A DNA stretch of 64,000 nt from Aequorivita sinensis (GCF_006346335.1 NZ_VDMC01000002.1:186001-250000), one strand, 5' to 3'. Positions 28,181 to 36,995 are shown, counted from the first letter of the stretch. Translations and numbers: made by a program. Notes: generated from the sequence alone by a model not told the origin.

Positions 28181-28897
28181 ATGCAATTATTCTACAATCC
28201 AACCATCTCTAGTTCTGATAAAGAAATATCTTTCGATAAAGAGGAAAGTCGTCATATAGTAAAGGTTTTACGCATGAAAGAAGGTGATATTTTTAAAATA
28301 ACCAATGGAAAAGGTGTTTTCTTTGATGCTGAAATTATTAACGCAAATCCCAAAGGTTGTACAGTTAACATACTTTCTACAGAAAAGCAAGCGCAACTCC
28401 CGTACCAACTTCATTTAATTGTAGCACCTACCAAGCTTAACGACCGTTACGAATGGTTTTTAGAAAAGGCTACTGAAATTGGAGTAACTGAAATTACCCC
28501 AGTTATTTGTCATCATAGTGAACGTAAAGTTATTAAACCAGAACGCTATGAGAAAATATTACAAAGTGCAATGAAGCAATCTTTGAAAGCCTATTTACCT
28601 ACTTTGAATGAAGCTATTTCGTTTAAGGATTTTATAGATTCTCAAACCACTTCAGATGAATTAAAGTGTATAGCACATTGTGAAGATGATCCCACAAGTA
28701 AGAAATCATTAAAATCTGTATTAGTACCCAATAAAAATACTTCTATTTTAATTGGTCCCGAAGGTGATTTTTCTCCTGAGGAAATAGAAATGGCCAAAAA
28801 TGCAGGATATATTCCCGTTGCATTAGGCGAAAGCAGACTACGAACAGAAACTGCGGCTATAGTAGCTTGTCATAGTGTAGCGTTTATAAATGAATAA
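28181..28897 (+). CDS. rsmE: 16S rRNA m3U1498 methyltransferase
   Basis: A 238-residue SPOUT methyltransferase that methylates N3 of U1498 in 16S rRNA using SAM. The N-terminal PUA-like part has SRHIVKVLRMKEGDIFKITNG near 25; the knotted C-terminal part has ILIGPEGDFSPEE near 190 and VALGESRLRTETAAI near 212, the SAM-binding loops. Length is typical. The gene follows tsaD closely and is followed by a gap of almost 300 bp that contains nested inverted repeats. Confidence 0.97.
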   Translation: MQLFYNPTISSSDKEISFDKEESRHIVKVLRMKEGDIFKITNGKGVFFDAEIINANPKGCTVNILSTEKQAQLPYQLHLIVAPTKLNDRYEWFLEKATEIGVTEITPVICHHSERKVIKPERYEKILQSAMKQSLKAYLPTLNEAISFKDFIDSQTTSDELKCIAHCEDDPTSKKSLKSVLVPNKNTSILIGPEGDFSPEEIEMAKNAGYIPVALGESRLRTETAAIVACHSVAFINE

Positions 28898-29194
28898 AAA
28901 AACCTAACAGATTTACAGTCTAATAAATTCTTATTTTTTACTTTAATAAATAGTCGCAGAACCGCCAATTATAAAGTAAAAAGCGCTTTATAAAACTGAG
29001 GGAGTAAACCTGTTAGGTAAAAGTTAGACTTGTTTTAAAATACTGGGAATTAGAATATTAAATATAATTATACATAAAGTACTTTCTTTTTATTTTTATT
29101 GTTTTGTCAATTTTTGTAACTATAACTTACATTATAATGCAACATAATTTAATTACGTGATGGTATTGTTTACTTATTTGTATTTTTGACGGCT
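28898..29194. other. Gene-free stretch with nested inverted repeats
   Basis: Nearly 300 bases with no credible gene. The first 120 bases contain two nested pairs of arms. Outer pair: ACCTAACAG (28902-28910) with CTGTTAGGT (29010-29018), extended by TTTAC (28912-28916) with GTAAA (29004-29008). Inner pair: TTTTTACTTTA (28935-28945) with TAAAGTAAAAA (28972-28982). A T-rich part follows, then the probable promoter of the DUF4159 gene. The nested structure could be a folded RNA after rsmE, or an interrupted terminator-like palindrome. Confidence 0.55.
29181..29188 (+). promoter_or_regulatory. Probable -7 element of the DUF4159 gene
   Basis: TATTTTTG fits TAnnTTTG. It lies just 6 bases before the ATG at 29195, so the transcript would have almost no leader; the in-frame TTG at 29186 lies inside it and cannot be the start. 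Confidence 0.4.
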
Positions 29195-29839
29195 ATGCGA
29201 CTAATAGTTTTATCATTTTTACTCTTCATTTGCACAACGACTATTCAAGCTCAAGAAATTGCAGTCTTGCAATATGGAGGTGGTGGCGATTGGTATGCAA
29301 ATCCTACATCATTACCTAATTTGATTAAGTTTTGCAATGAAAATATCAATACAACCATTAACGAAAAGCCTAAAACCGTAACTCCAGCTAGTATTGATAT
29401 TTTTGATTATCCTTTCGTGCATATTACAGGCCATGGTAATATCTTCTTCTCTGCAGAGGAAGCTGAGAATTTAAGAAATTACTTGTTAAGTGGTGGTTTT
29501 TTGCACATAGACGATAATTATGGAATGGATACTTATTTGCGAAAAGAGATTGTTAAGTTATTTCCTAACAAAGAATTAAAAGAGTTACCTACTAACCATC
29601 CATTATTTAATTACCATTTTAAATTCCCAAATGGAATGCCTAAAATTCACGAACACGATGGTTTAAGACCTCAAGCATTCGGATTATTTGAAAGAGACAG
29701 ACTTTTACTACTCTACACCTATGAAACAGATTTAGGGAATGGTTGGGAAAATCCTGAAGTGCATAATGATCCTCAAGAAATAAGATTGAAAGCACTGCAA
29801 ATGGGTGCAAACATTATTAAATACGTTTTTGAAAATTGA
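29195..29839 (+). CDS. Exported DUF4159-domain protein
   Basis: A 214-residue protein with a signal peptide (MRLIVLSFLLFICTTTIQAQ) when started at the ATG at 29195. The whole mature part is one DUF4159 domain: AVLQYGGGGDWYANPTSLPN, FVHITGHGNIFFSAEEAENL, GGFLHIDDNYGMD and GNGWENPEVHNDP. The fold resembles glutamine-amidotransferase-like or ThuA-like alpha/beta domains; in larger proteins the domain sits beside aerotolerance (BatA/BatB-like) membrane genes. Here it is a stand-alone periplasmic form. No enzyme activity is known for it. It lies alone after the repeat region and 124 bp before the AI-2E permease gene. Confidence 0.85.
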   Translation: MRLIVLSFLLFICTTTIQAQEIAVLQYGGGGDWYANPTSLPNLIKFCNENINTTINEKPKTVTPASIDIFDYPFVHITGHGNIFFSAEEAENLRNYLLSGGFLHIDDNYGMDTYLRKEIVKLFPNKELKELPTNHPLFNYHFKFPNGMPKIHEHDGLRPQAFGLFERDRLLLLYTYETDLGNGWENPEVHNDPQEIRLKALQMGANIIKYVFEN

Positions 29840-29963
29840 TATATCGTACCTAATAATAGCCTTCTATCTATATAATAATCCCACAATCAATCTATCAATT
29901 ATCATCTTAAATACTTAACAAACATTTAATTTTTCACAATTTGTTTTATAGTATATTTACCGT

Positions 29964-31061
29964 GTGAAAGTCACCGCAAGAGCAATTACACTAGGTATTT
30001 TAAGAGCACTAGCCGTATTGGTTGGGATCTGTATTTTGTTTTGGATTTTACACAAAATTCAGGCGCTTATCCTATATATCGGGTTAGCAATTGTGCTTTC
30101 ACTAATTGGCCGACCCGTTGTAATTTTCTTAAAAGACAAACTAAAATTCACCAATACATTAGCTTCAATAACTACTTTATTACTGATTATTGGAGCATTC
30201 AGCCTTGTACTAAGTATTTTTATCCCTATTATAATTGAGCAAGGAAAGCATATTTCACAAATAAATTTTGATGAAGTTAAACGCGATTTAAACGAACTTA
30301 ATATTCAGGCAAGTGATTATTTAGGCGTAGATCATTTTCAATTAGTGGAAGCTGTTAAAAGGACATCGTATGCAAAAAATATGGATGTAGAAATTATACC
30401 AAGCTTCGTAGATATACTCTTTGGAAATATTGGTTCCACTGTAATAGGATTATTTTCAGTATTATTTATTCTATTTTTTCTACTTAAGGACGAGGGATTG
30501 ATTGCACGATCTGTATTGTCTTTCGCAAAAAATAAGAATGAAGCAAGATTTAAGAGGATATTGATTAAAATTAAAGAATTATTATCAAGGTATTTTATTG
30601 GAATTGTATTTCAAATTTTAATCCTCGCATTATTCTACTCTGTACTTTTATTATACATAGATATAAACGACGCTATTGCTGTTGCTCTAATTTGTGCTTT
30701 TTTAAACATTATTCCGTATTTAGGTCCTTTAATTGGTTGGGGGTTGATGTTACTTGTGGTAGTTTCCAATAATTTAGCAGCAGATTTTTCGTCAGAATTA
30801 TTACCACAATTAATCATTATTACGGTTGGATATTCCATTGCGCAAATATTTGACAATTTTATATCACAACCTGTAATTTTCGGTCATAGCGTACGATCGC
30901 ATCCTTTAGAAATTTTTATTTCTATAATTATGGCTGGGTTTATTTTTGGTATACCGGGAATGATACTTGCAGTACCTACTTACACTGCAATAAAAGTTAT
31001 AGCGAAAGAATTTCTTTCTGAGTATAAAGTTGTAAAACGCCTAACAAGAAATCTATACTAA
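29964..31061 (+). CDS. AI-2E family transporter (PF01594 permease)
   Basis: A 365-residue inner-membrane protein with about seven to eight helices in the order of the AI-2E exporter family: two helices at the N-terminus, a long soluble loop (about 85-140), then the conserved FLNIIPYLGPLIGWG block near 245 and the C-terminal FGIPGMILAVPTYTAIKVI near 325. Family members include TqsA, Na+/H+ antiporters and proteins with no known substrate, so the name should not be read as proof of quorum signalling. The start is a GTG at 29964. The stop codon touches the TTG start of the next gene, so the two are probably translated together. Confidence 0.9.
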   Translation: MKVTARAITLGILRALAVLVGICILFWILHKIQALILYIGLAIVLSLIGRPVVIFLKDKLKFTNTLASITTLLLIIGAFSLVLSIFIPIIIEQGKHISQINFDEVKRDLNELNIQASDYLGVDHFQLVEAVKRTSYAKNMDVEIIPSFVDILFGNIGSTVIGLFSVLFILFFLLKDEGLIARSVLSFAKNKNEARFKRILIKIKELLSRYFIGIVFQILILALFYSVLLLYIDINDAIAVALICAFLNIIPYLGPLIGWGLMLLVVVSNNLAADFSSELLPQLIIITVGYSIAQIFDNFISQPVIFGHSVRSHPLEIFISIIMAGFIFGIPGMILAVPTYTAIKVIAKEFLSEYKVVKRLTRNLY

Positions 31062-32228
31062 TTGTTTAATAAGTCAATTTTAAATACCGAAGTTCAAGAT
31101 TTCATAAGAAATTTTGAAGGGGAGATTTCTAAACTTGCTTTCAGCGGAAGTCCATTTGAAACTGTTAGTATTCAAGAGTTGCTTCAGCAAATTGAAAGTC
31201 GAAGTAGAATAGAAAAGAAATTACCTACTTGGTTTTCTACCCGAGATATATTATACCCTCCAAAATTGAATTTGGAGCAAACGTCATCTGAAATTACTTC
31301 AGAATATAAAGCTTCTTTAGTGAAAGGAGAATTAATCGCGGACATTACGGGAGGGTTTGGTGTGGATAGTTATTATTTTTCTGAAAAGTTTCCTGAGGTT
31401 CATCACTTTGAGTTAAATGAATCTCTTTCAGAAATAGTGCGTCATAATTTTCAAGTTTTAGGTAGAAATATAAAGTGCTTCAACGAAGATGGATTAAAAA
31501 CAGTATTAAATAAGAAGTACCCGGTGATTTATGCCGATCCTTCACGTCGTCACGATAGTAAAGGAAAAGTTTTCTTTTTAAAAGATTGCCAGCCTAACAT
31601 TCCAAACAATATTGATGAAATTTTAAGCAACTGTGAAGTGTTTCTTCTAAAGACCTCCCCGATGCTTGATATTACAGTTGGATTAAACGAATTAAAAGAC
31701 GTTTCAGAAATACATATAGTTGCAGTTGAAAATGAAGTAAAAGAGCTTTTATGGCTTCTAAAAGAAGGAAAAGATTCTGTGTTAAAAATTAAAACTATAA
31801 ATTTCACAAAAACCGAGCTTGAAGAATTTAGTTTTAATTGGAATGAAACTGCCAAAGCAGATTACAGTTTGCCACAGGAATATTTATATGAACCTAATAC
31901 AGCAATTTTAAAAAGTGGTGCATTTGATTTGATTTCAGAAAAGCTCAATTTAAATAAAATTGAAGTCAACACCCATTTATATACCAATGATCATTTAATT
32001 GATTTTCCTGGAAGAAGGTTTAAAATTGAAAAGGTAGTTCCTTATAATAAAAAGAAAATTAAATCGGCTTTAGCGTTCAAGAAAGCAAATATCACCACAA
32101 GAAACTTCCCGGAATCAGTTGCAACACTTCGTAAGAAATGGAAGCTCTCTGATGGAGGTAATATTTACCTATTTTTCACAACCAATTTGGAAGGTAAAAG
32201 AGTAATGATTGTATGCTCTAAGGTGTAG
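31062..32228 (+). CDS. Class I SAM-dependent methyltransferase with THUMP-like domain
   Basis: A 388-residue protein. A SAM-binding motif I is seen as IADITGGFGVDSYYFSE near 97, followed by VHHFELNESLSEI, and the motif IV region reads VIYADPSRRHDSKG near 158, where DPSRR is characteristic of this Bacteroidota group. The last 70 residues (RFKIEKVVPYNKKKIK, KKANITTRNFPES) form the THUMP-like domain, which suggests an RNA substrate; the target is unknown. The start is a TTG directly after the previous stop codon. It ends 150 bp before the tRNA cluster. Confidence 0.85.
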   Translation: MFNKSILNTEVQDFIRNFEGEISKLAFSGSPFETVSIQELLQQIESRSRIEKKLPTWFSTRDILYPPKLNLEQTSSEITSEYKASLVKGELIADITGGFGVDSYYFSEKFPEVHHFELNESLSEIVRHNFQVLGRNIKCFNEDGLKTVLNKKYPVIYADPSRRHDSKGKVFFLKDCQPNIPNNIDEILSNCEVFLLKTSPMLDITVGLNELKDVSEIHIVAVENEVKELLWLLKEGKDSVLKIKTINFTKTELEEFSFNWNETAKADYSLPQEYLYEPNTAILKSGAFDLISEKLNLNKIEVNTHLYTNDHLIDFPGRRFKIEKVVPYNKKKIKSALAFKKANITTRNFPESVATLRKKWKLSDGGNIYLFFTTNLEGKRVMIVCSKV

Positions 32229-32313
32229 GACAAGATTTTTTAATTTTTTTTCATTGGCATCTGCTTGATTTCAAATCAATTAAAAATTATCTAAAAAAAA
32301 AAGCTCATTTTTG

Positions 32314-32345
32314 TTTGTGGGAATTAATAAGAAGGCATATATTTG
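32314..32345 (+). promoter_or_regulatory. Promoter of the tRNA cluster
   Basis: TTTG (32314-32317), 20 bp, TATATTTG (32338-32345): an exact match to the Bacteroidota housekeeping consensus. Transcription would start about 32351, some 30 bases before tRNA-Ser. Confidence 0.85.
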
Positions 32346-32381
32346 CACTCGCATTTCAGGATGCAAGTTCATAAAAAAATT

Positions 32382-32465
32382 GGAGAGGTGCCGGAGTGGT
32401 AACGGAGCAGATTGCTAATCTGTCGACGGGTAACCGTCGCCAGGGTTCGAGTCCCTGTCTCTCCG
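32382..32465 (+). tRNA. tRNA-Ser (anticodon GCU)
   Basis: Class II tRNA of 84 bases: acceptor GGAGAGG with TCTCTCC, anticodon loop TTGCTAA with GCT at 32414-32416 (reads AGC/AGU), a long variable arm (GACGGGTAACCGTC) and the T arm GGTTCGAGTCC. The discriminator is G. The CCA end is not fully encoded. Confidence 0.97.
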
Positions 32466-32529
32466 CATTGACTCGAAAAACTAAAGTTCTTTGTTTATAC
32501 TGATATTAGTTTTTAAAGTTAGAAATGTT

Positions 32530-32549
32530 AAAGTTCGCGAGAACTTTTT
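32530..32549 (+). terminator. Hairpin between tRNA-Ser and tRNA-Pro
   Basis: AAAGTTC, GCGA loop, GAACTTT, then two more T: 7-bp stem ending one base before tRNA-Pro. It may terminate or help processing. Confidence 0.45.
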
Positions 32550-32624
32550 CGGGGTGTAGCGTAGCCCGGTTATCGCGCCTGCTTTGGGAGCAGGAGGTCG
32601 CAGGTTCGAATCCTGCCACCCCGA
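32550..32624 (+). tRNA. tRNA-Pro (anticodon UGG)
   Basis: 75 bases: acceptor CGGGGTG with CACCCCG, anticodon stem CCTGC/GCAGG with loop TTTGGGA and anticodon TGG at 32585-32587, T loop GGTTCGAATCC, discriminator A. CCA is not encoded. Confidence 0.97.
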
Positions 32625-32627
32625 CAA

Positions 32628-32660
32628 AAAGCCGGACAAGTAATATTGTTCGGCTTTTTT
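32628..32660 (+). terminator. Terminator after tRNA-Pro
   Basis: A 12-bp stem (AAAGCCGGACAA with TTGTTCGGCTTT, one G-U pair) and a 6-base loop followed by a T-run. Confidence 0.8.
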
Positions 32661-32670
32661 ATTTTTTATT

Positions 32671-32744
32671 GGTCGCGTAGCTCAGCTGGATAGAGCATCT
32701 GCCTTCTAAGCAGACGGTCCCAGGTTCGAATCCTGGCGCGATCA
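32671..32744 (+). tRNA. tRNA-Arg (anticodon UCU)
   Basis: 74 bases: acceptor GGTCGCG with CGCGATC (one G-U pair), anticodon stem TCTGC/GCAGA, loop CTTCTAA with anticodon TCT at 32705-32707, T loop GGTTCGAATCC, discriminator A. CCA is not encoded. Confidence 0.97.
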
Positions 32745-32749
32745 CACTC

Positions 32750-32774
32750 AATCCCCTATTAAGGGGATTTTTTG
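32750..32774 (+). terminator. Terminator of the tRNA cluster
   Basis: AATCCCC, a 6-base loop, GGGGATT and a T-run, directly after tRNA-Arg and 24 bases before the stop of the convergent HD gene. Confidence 0.85.
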
Positions 32775-32797
32775 TTTCCAATAATTTCTATTAAATT

Positions 32798-34843
32798 TTA
32801 TTCAGGATACTCAACACGCAAATGATAAATATTGTTGAGCTTTTTCTTTAAAACCTTTTTGATTGTTTCAATTTCCTTAAAAGTAATATCGGCATTTAGA
32901 AACTGTCCTTGCGCCATTTGATTATTAATAATCTTTTCTACAAACTCATCAATAATGGTTGAAGAAGGCTCTTTTAAACTCTTACTAGCAGCTTCTACAC
33001 TATCTGCCATCATTAAAATTGCAGTTTCTTTTGAAAAAGGAATAGGACCTGGATAGGTAAAGTCTTCTATATTGGCTTCTCCCTGTAGCTCTTTTTCCTT
33101 TTTATAGAAATAATAGACCAAACTAGTACCGTGATGGGTTCTAATAAAATCAATTACTCTGTCTGGTAAATTATTTTTTCGTGCTATTTCAATACCCTTA
33201 ATTACATGGTCAATAATTATTTTGGCACTCTCTTGAGGGTCTAACTCGTTATGAGAGTTTATTGAATTGGCCTGATTTTCAGTAAACATTGTAGGATTTA
33301 ACATTTTACCTATATCGTGGTATAACGCCCCTACCCTTACCAACATGCTATTAGCTCCAATTTCGTTTGCAGACGCTTCGGCAAGATTTGCGACATTCAA
33401 TGAATGGTGAAATGTTCCTGGTGCCTTATTCGACAGCTCTTTTAAAAGTTTTGAATTTGTATCACTGAGTTCTAAAAGTGATACATCTGAAACTAGTCCA
33501 AATATTTTCTCGTAAAAGTATATTAATGGATGGGCAAATAGTGTCGCTAAGCCACATAGTATAAAATACTGAAAACTTTGCCACTCTAGAGCTTGGACAT
33601 TTCCTTCTTGAATTACAAAAAAGGCAAAATAACCAATTATGTAAATCAAGGTTATTTGACCTACTGAAATAAATAAATTAACTCGCTTGTAAAGTTCAGA
33701 AACAGTAAGAATTGTCACAATCCCCGCAATGAATTGTAAAAACATATACTCAAAACTATTAGGAACAATAAAGCCTAATAATAATATGGTTAAAACATGT
33801 ACAAACAATCCAACACGTGGATCGAAAAAAGCTTTCAGAATTAATGGTAAAATACAGATTGGTACTATGTAAACATAGTCCGAATGCACTTTCAATACTA
33901 AAGTGGTTAAGAAAACCATTAAAAAGATATTGAAAAATATAAATGTAACTTTGGTGTTGTTGTTATATATATAAGGTCTATATTTTTTCAGGAATAGGAA
34001 TAGCATTAAAAATACTAATGACACCAATATGGTATATCCCACCAAAAGCCAGAGGTAGTTATTCTTACTCCAAATCTGACTTTCAAATTCAGCTTTTAGA
34101 GAATTCAAAATTTGAAATTTTTCTCCTTCAACAACCTCTCCTTTAGCAATCACTCTTCCTCCCTTTTCAATAATTCCTCTATTAGGGTTCAGGGCTTTTA
34201 TTTCAGATTCAATTGCAGCTTCGGTTAATTTGGAATTCAATTTTACATTAGGCTCTAATACATCGTTTAATATATTATAAAGTAAAGCTTGAGAGTCTTC
34301 AGTGTTATTCTTTTCAACTAATTGTCTTACGCTATTGTTTAATTTTTCTTTCTTAAATAGTTGAGAATAGTTGTGTTCTTCAATTTCATTTCCATTTTTC
34401 AAATAAATAAGACGATTATCTTCGTAATTAAATATTTCATCGGTAACACCATTCTTATATATTTGAGAAATAAACCTTTCCCCTATTTGTTCAATTTTAT
34501 TTTTTGGGGTTTTATGCAGACTATCTACATATCTTAACGCGAGTTCTTTTTTAAAGTCTTCAATTACATTTGGTTCTATCCTGCTATTGTATTCAAAATA
34601 CGGAATAGCTTTAGCTCTAATTTCTTCTTTTTCTTTTTTTAGACTATCCTCAGCTTTTTTAATTGTAAAACTAAATGGAGCATATAAGTTCTCATATTGC
34701 CATGGCTTTCCTTTTTGGAAATTGTATTTAAACTGTCCACCCTTAGGAAGAAAGTAAATTACTAAGAGTGTGGCAAAAAGGAATAGAAAAACCTTATAAA
34801 TAAGAGATTGGTTTTTCGCGAACAAAGAAAAATAGTTCTTCAT
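32798..34843 (-). CDS. 7TM-HD family phosphohydrolase (PgpH-like)
   Basis: A 681-residue membrane protein when started at the ATG at 34843 (MKNYFSLFAKNQ). The longer open frame upstream runs through the thiolase promoter and is not likely to be translated. Order: one N-terminal helix, a large extracytoplasmic 7TMR-HDED part (about 45-290), seven helices (about 290-460) and a cytoplasmic HD domain with HHSLNVANLAEASA near 480, YHDIGKM near 507, SHNELDPQESAKII near 525 and IRTHHGTSLVYYF near 565. Listeria PgpH with this build degrades cyclic di-AMP; the same role is likely but not shown here. It converges on the tRNA cluster and diverges from the thiolase gene. Confidence 0.92.
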   Translation of the reverse strand: MKNYFSLFAKNQSLIYKVFLFLFATLLVIYFLPKGGQFKYNFQKGKPWQYENLYAPFSFTIKKAEDSLKKEKEEIRAKAIPYFEYNSRIEPNVIEDFKKELALRYVDSLHKTPKNKIEQIGERFISQIYKNGVTDEIFNYEDNRLIYLKNGNEIEEHNYSQLFKKEKLNNSVRQLVEKNNTEDSQALLYNILNDVLEPNVKLNSKLTEAAIESEIKALNPNRGIIEKGGRVIAKGEVVEGEKFQILNSLKAEFESQIWSKNNYLWLLVGYTILVSLVFLMLFLFLKKYRPYIYNNNTKVTFIFFNIFLMVFLTTLVLKVHSDYVYIVPICILPLILKAFFDPRVGLFVHVLTILLLGFIVPNSFEYMFLQFIAGIVTILTVSELYKRVNLFISVGQITLIYIIGYFAFFVIQEGNVQALEWQSFQYFILCGLATLFAHPLIYFYEKIFGLVSDVSLLELSDTNSKLLKELSNKAPGTFHHSLNVANLAEASANEIGANSMLVRVGALYHDIGKMLNPTMFTENQANSINSHNELDPQESAKIIIDHVIKGIEIARKNNLPDRVIDFIRTHHGTSLVYYFYKKEKELQGEANIEDFTYPGPIPFSKETAILMMADSVEAASKSLKEPSSTIIDEFVEKIINNQMAQGQFLNADITFKEIETIKKVLKKKLNNIYHLRVEYPE

Positions 34844-34910
34844 ATATTGATTACTTATAGTAAAGGTATAAATAAGGAATGAGTTATCCCAAAACCTATA
34901 CCTGCAAAGA

Positions 34911-34941
34911 TTGATTTTTAAGATTGAAATCCGTAATTTCG
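34911..34941 (+). promoter_or_regulatory. Promoter of the thiolase gene
   Basis: TTG (34911-34913), 20 bp, TAATTTCG (34934-34941): one mismatch to TAnnTTTG. It shows that the thiolase start is the ATG at 34974, not the TTG at 34911. Confidence 0.6.
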
Positions 34942-34973
34942 CAGTCCTTATTTTTAATATTAAAAACAGTAAT

Positions 34974-36152
34974 ATGAGCAATAAAGTAGTAATAGTTTCG
35001 GCAGTAAGAACCCCAATTGGAAGTTTTATGGGTAGCCTTTCATCTCTAACTGCAACTCAATTGGGATCTGCAGCAATAAAAGGAGCCATAGATAAAATTA
35101 ACCTTGATCCTTCTTTAGTACAAGAAGTATATATGGGTAACGTGGTACAAGCTGGTGTTGGCCAAGCTCCTGCTAGACAAGCTGCTTTAGGTGCAGGTCT
35201 TCCGGATAGCGTACCAAGTACTACAGTAAACAAAGTATGTGCTTCAGGTATGAAAGCTGTAATGCAGGCTGCCCAAGCAATCGCTTTAGGTGATGCAGAA
35301 ATTGTTGTGGCAGGTGGAATGGAAAGTATGAGTAATATTCCTCATTATGTGCATATGCGTAACGCTACAAAATTTGGACCAGCTACATTAACAGATGGTA
35401 TGCAAAAAGATGGTCTTGTAGATGCTTACGATCACAACGCAATGGGAACTTGCGCAGATTTATGTGCTACAGAATATAATTTTTCTCGTGAAGATCAAGA
35501 TGCATTTGCTGTACAATCGTACGAGCGTTCTGCAAAAGCTTGGTCTGAAGGTAAATTTAATGAAGAGGTTGTGCCAGTTGAAGTTCCACAACGTCGTGGC
35601 GAACCAGTTGTAGTTTCGGAAGATGAGGAGTATAAGAACGTAAAGATGGATAGAATTGCATCGCTACGCCCTGCATTTACTAAAGATGGAACTGTTACTG
35701 CAGCCAATGCTTCTACAATTAATGATGGTGCTGGAGCAATGATTTTAATGAGTGAAGCTAAAGCAAAAGAATTAGGTCTTACTCCTTTAGCTTACATTAA
35801 AGGTTATGCCGATGCTGCTCACGAACCAAAATGGTTTACAACCGCTCCTGCAAAAGCGCTTCCAAAAGCAATTGCAAAAGCAGGGATAGATATTAAAGAT
35901 GTAGATTTCTTCGAATTTAATGAAGCATTCGCAGTTGTTGGACTTGCAAATATGAAAATATTAGGTCTTAACGATAGTAATGTAAACGTTAATGGAGGTG
36001 CTGTTTCTTTAGGTCACCCACTTGGATGTAGCGGTGTAAGAATTTTAATTACACTTCTTAATGTTTTAAAACAAAACGATGCAAAAATTGGTGCTGCAGC
36101 TATCTGCAATGGTGGTGGTGGTGCTTCTGCAATGGTAATTGAAAGAATCTAA
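34974..36152 (+). CDS. Acetyl-CoA C-acetyltransferase (thiolase)
   Basis: A 392-residue thiolase that condenses two acetyl-CoA or, in reverse, cleaves 3-ketoacyl-CoA. Start MSNKVVIVSAVRTPIGSFMG at 34974 is typical. The three catalytic signatures are present: VNKVCASGMKAV (nucleophile Cys near 88), NVNGGAVSLGHPLGCSG (His near 348) and AICNGGGGASAMVIE (Cys near 378). It resembles the biosynthetic/degradative AtoB-PhaA group rather than FadA, but substrate range cannot be told from sequence. The NlpC/P60 gene follows 22 bp later and is probably on the same transcript, an unrelated function. Confidence 0.95.
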   Translation: MSNKVVIVSAVRTPIGSFMGSLSSLTATQLGSAAIKGAIDKINLDPSLVQEVYMGNVVQAGVGQAPARQAALGAGLPDSVPSTTVNKVCASGMKAVMQAAQAIALGDAEIVVAGGMESMSNIPHYVHMRNATKFGPATLTDGMQKDGLVDAYDHNAMGTCADLCATEYNFSREDQDAFAVQSYERSAKAWSEGKFNEEVVPVEVPQRRGEPVVVSEDEEYKNVKMDRIASLRPAFTKDGTVTAANASTINDGAGAMILMSEAKAKELGLTPLAYIKGYADAAHEPKWFTTAPAKALPKAIAKAGIDIKDVDFFEFNEAFAVVGLANMKILGLNDSNVNVNGGAVSLGHPLGCSGVRILITLLNVLKQNDAKIGAAAICNGGGGASAMVIERI

Positions 36153-36174
36153 ACCGTACTTCAATATATTCTGA

Positions 36175-36924
36175 ATGGATTACGGGATCTGTAATTTAAG
36201 CATAGTTCCTCTTCGGGCCGAAGCTAGTGATGCTAGTGAAATGGTTACGCAGGTGCTCTATGGAGAACATTTTAAGGTTTTAGAGTCTCGCAAGAAATGG
36301 AGCCGAATCCGTTTAGCTTTTGATAAATATGAAGGTTGGATAGACAATAAGCAGTTTTTAAATATTTCAGAAGCAGATTATTTAAATTTTGATAAAACCA
36401 ACTTGAAGCTTTCTTCAGATTTAGTTGATTTTGTGACTACTTCTGAAAATCAATTATTTTCAATTTGCTTAGGAAGCAATGTTTCTGCAGCTGAGTATTT
36501 AAATCATCATTTTGAAGGAAAAGCAATTATAAAATCTCTTCCAAAAGAACATTTAGTTGAAACCGCCCTACTCTATTTAAATAGTCCGTATTTATGGGGA
36601 GGTAAAACACCTTTTGGAATTGATTGTAGTGGTTTTACTCAAATGGTTTACAAACTAAACGGTCAAAAATTATTAAGAGATGCTAGTCAACAAGCCACGC
36701 AAGGTGAAGCTTTAAGCTTTATAGAGGAAAGTGAACCAGGAGACTTAGCTTTTTTTGATAATGACGAAGGAAAAATTACTCACGTGGGGATTATTATGAA
36801 AGACAATTATATTATTCACGCTCACGGAAAAGTGCGTATTGATAGAATTGATCATAGCGGAATATTTAATTACGACGTTCGTAATCATACTCACAAACTA
36901 AGAGTTATAAAACGTATAATATAA
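36175..36924 (+). CDS. NlpC/P60 family cysteine peptidase with SH3-like domain
   Basis: A 249-residue protein: an N-terminal bacterial SH3-like domain (about 1-65: SIVPLRAEASDASEMVTQVLYG, WSRIRLAFDKYEGWI), a linker and a C-terminal NlpC/P60 domain with SPYLWGGKTPFGIDCSGF (Cys near 158), THVGIIM (His near 205) and IIHAHGKVRID (third polar residue). The family cuts peptide stems of peptidoglycan, usually between D-Glu and diamino acid. No signal peptide is seen, so either it acts on imported muropeptides in the cytoplasm, as YkfC-like enzymes do, or it leaves by another route. It follows the thiolase gene closely. Confidence 0.93.
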   Translation: MDYGICNLSIVPLRAEASDASEMVTQVLYGEHFKVLESRKKWSRIRLAFDKYEGWIDNKQFLNISEADYLNFDKTNLKLSSDLVDFVTTSENQLFSICLGSNVSAAEYLNHHFEGKAIIKSLPKEHLVETALLYLNSPYLWGGKTPFGIDCSGFTQMVYKLNGQKLLRDASQQATQGEALSFIEESEPGDLAFFDNDEGKITHVGIIMKDNYIIHAHGKVRIDRIDHSGIFNYDVRNHTHKLRVIKRII

Positions 36925-36995
36925 ATTATGTTTTATAGAGGGTAGTGAAATTCAATTAGTATAGCCCTTCTTTTACAATAGGATATGATAATTAA

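Noticed and set aside
29964-31061. AI-2E permease as evidence of quorum sensing
   Set aside because: The family is wide and mostly not linked to AI-2; no luxS or lsr-type gene is nearby.
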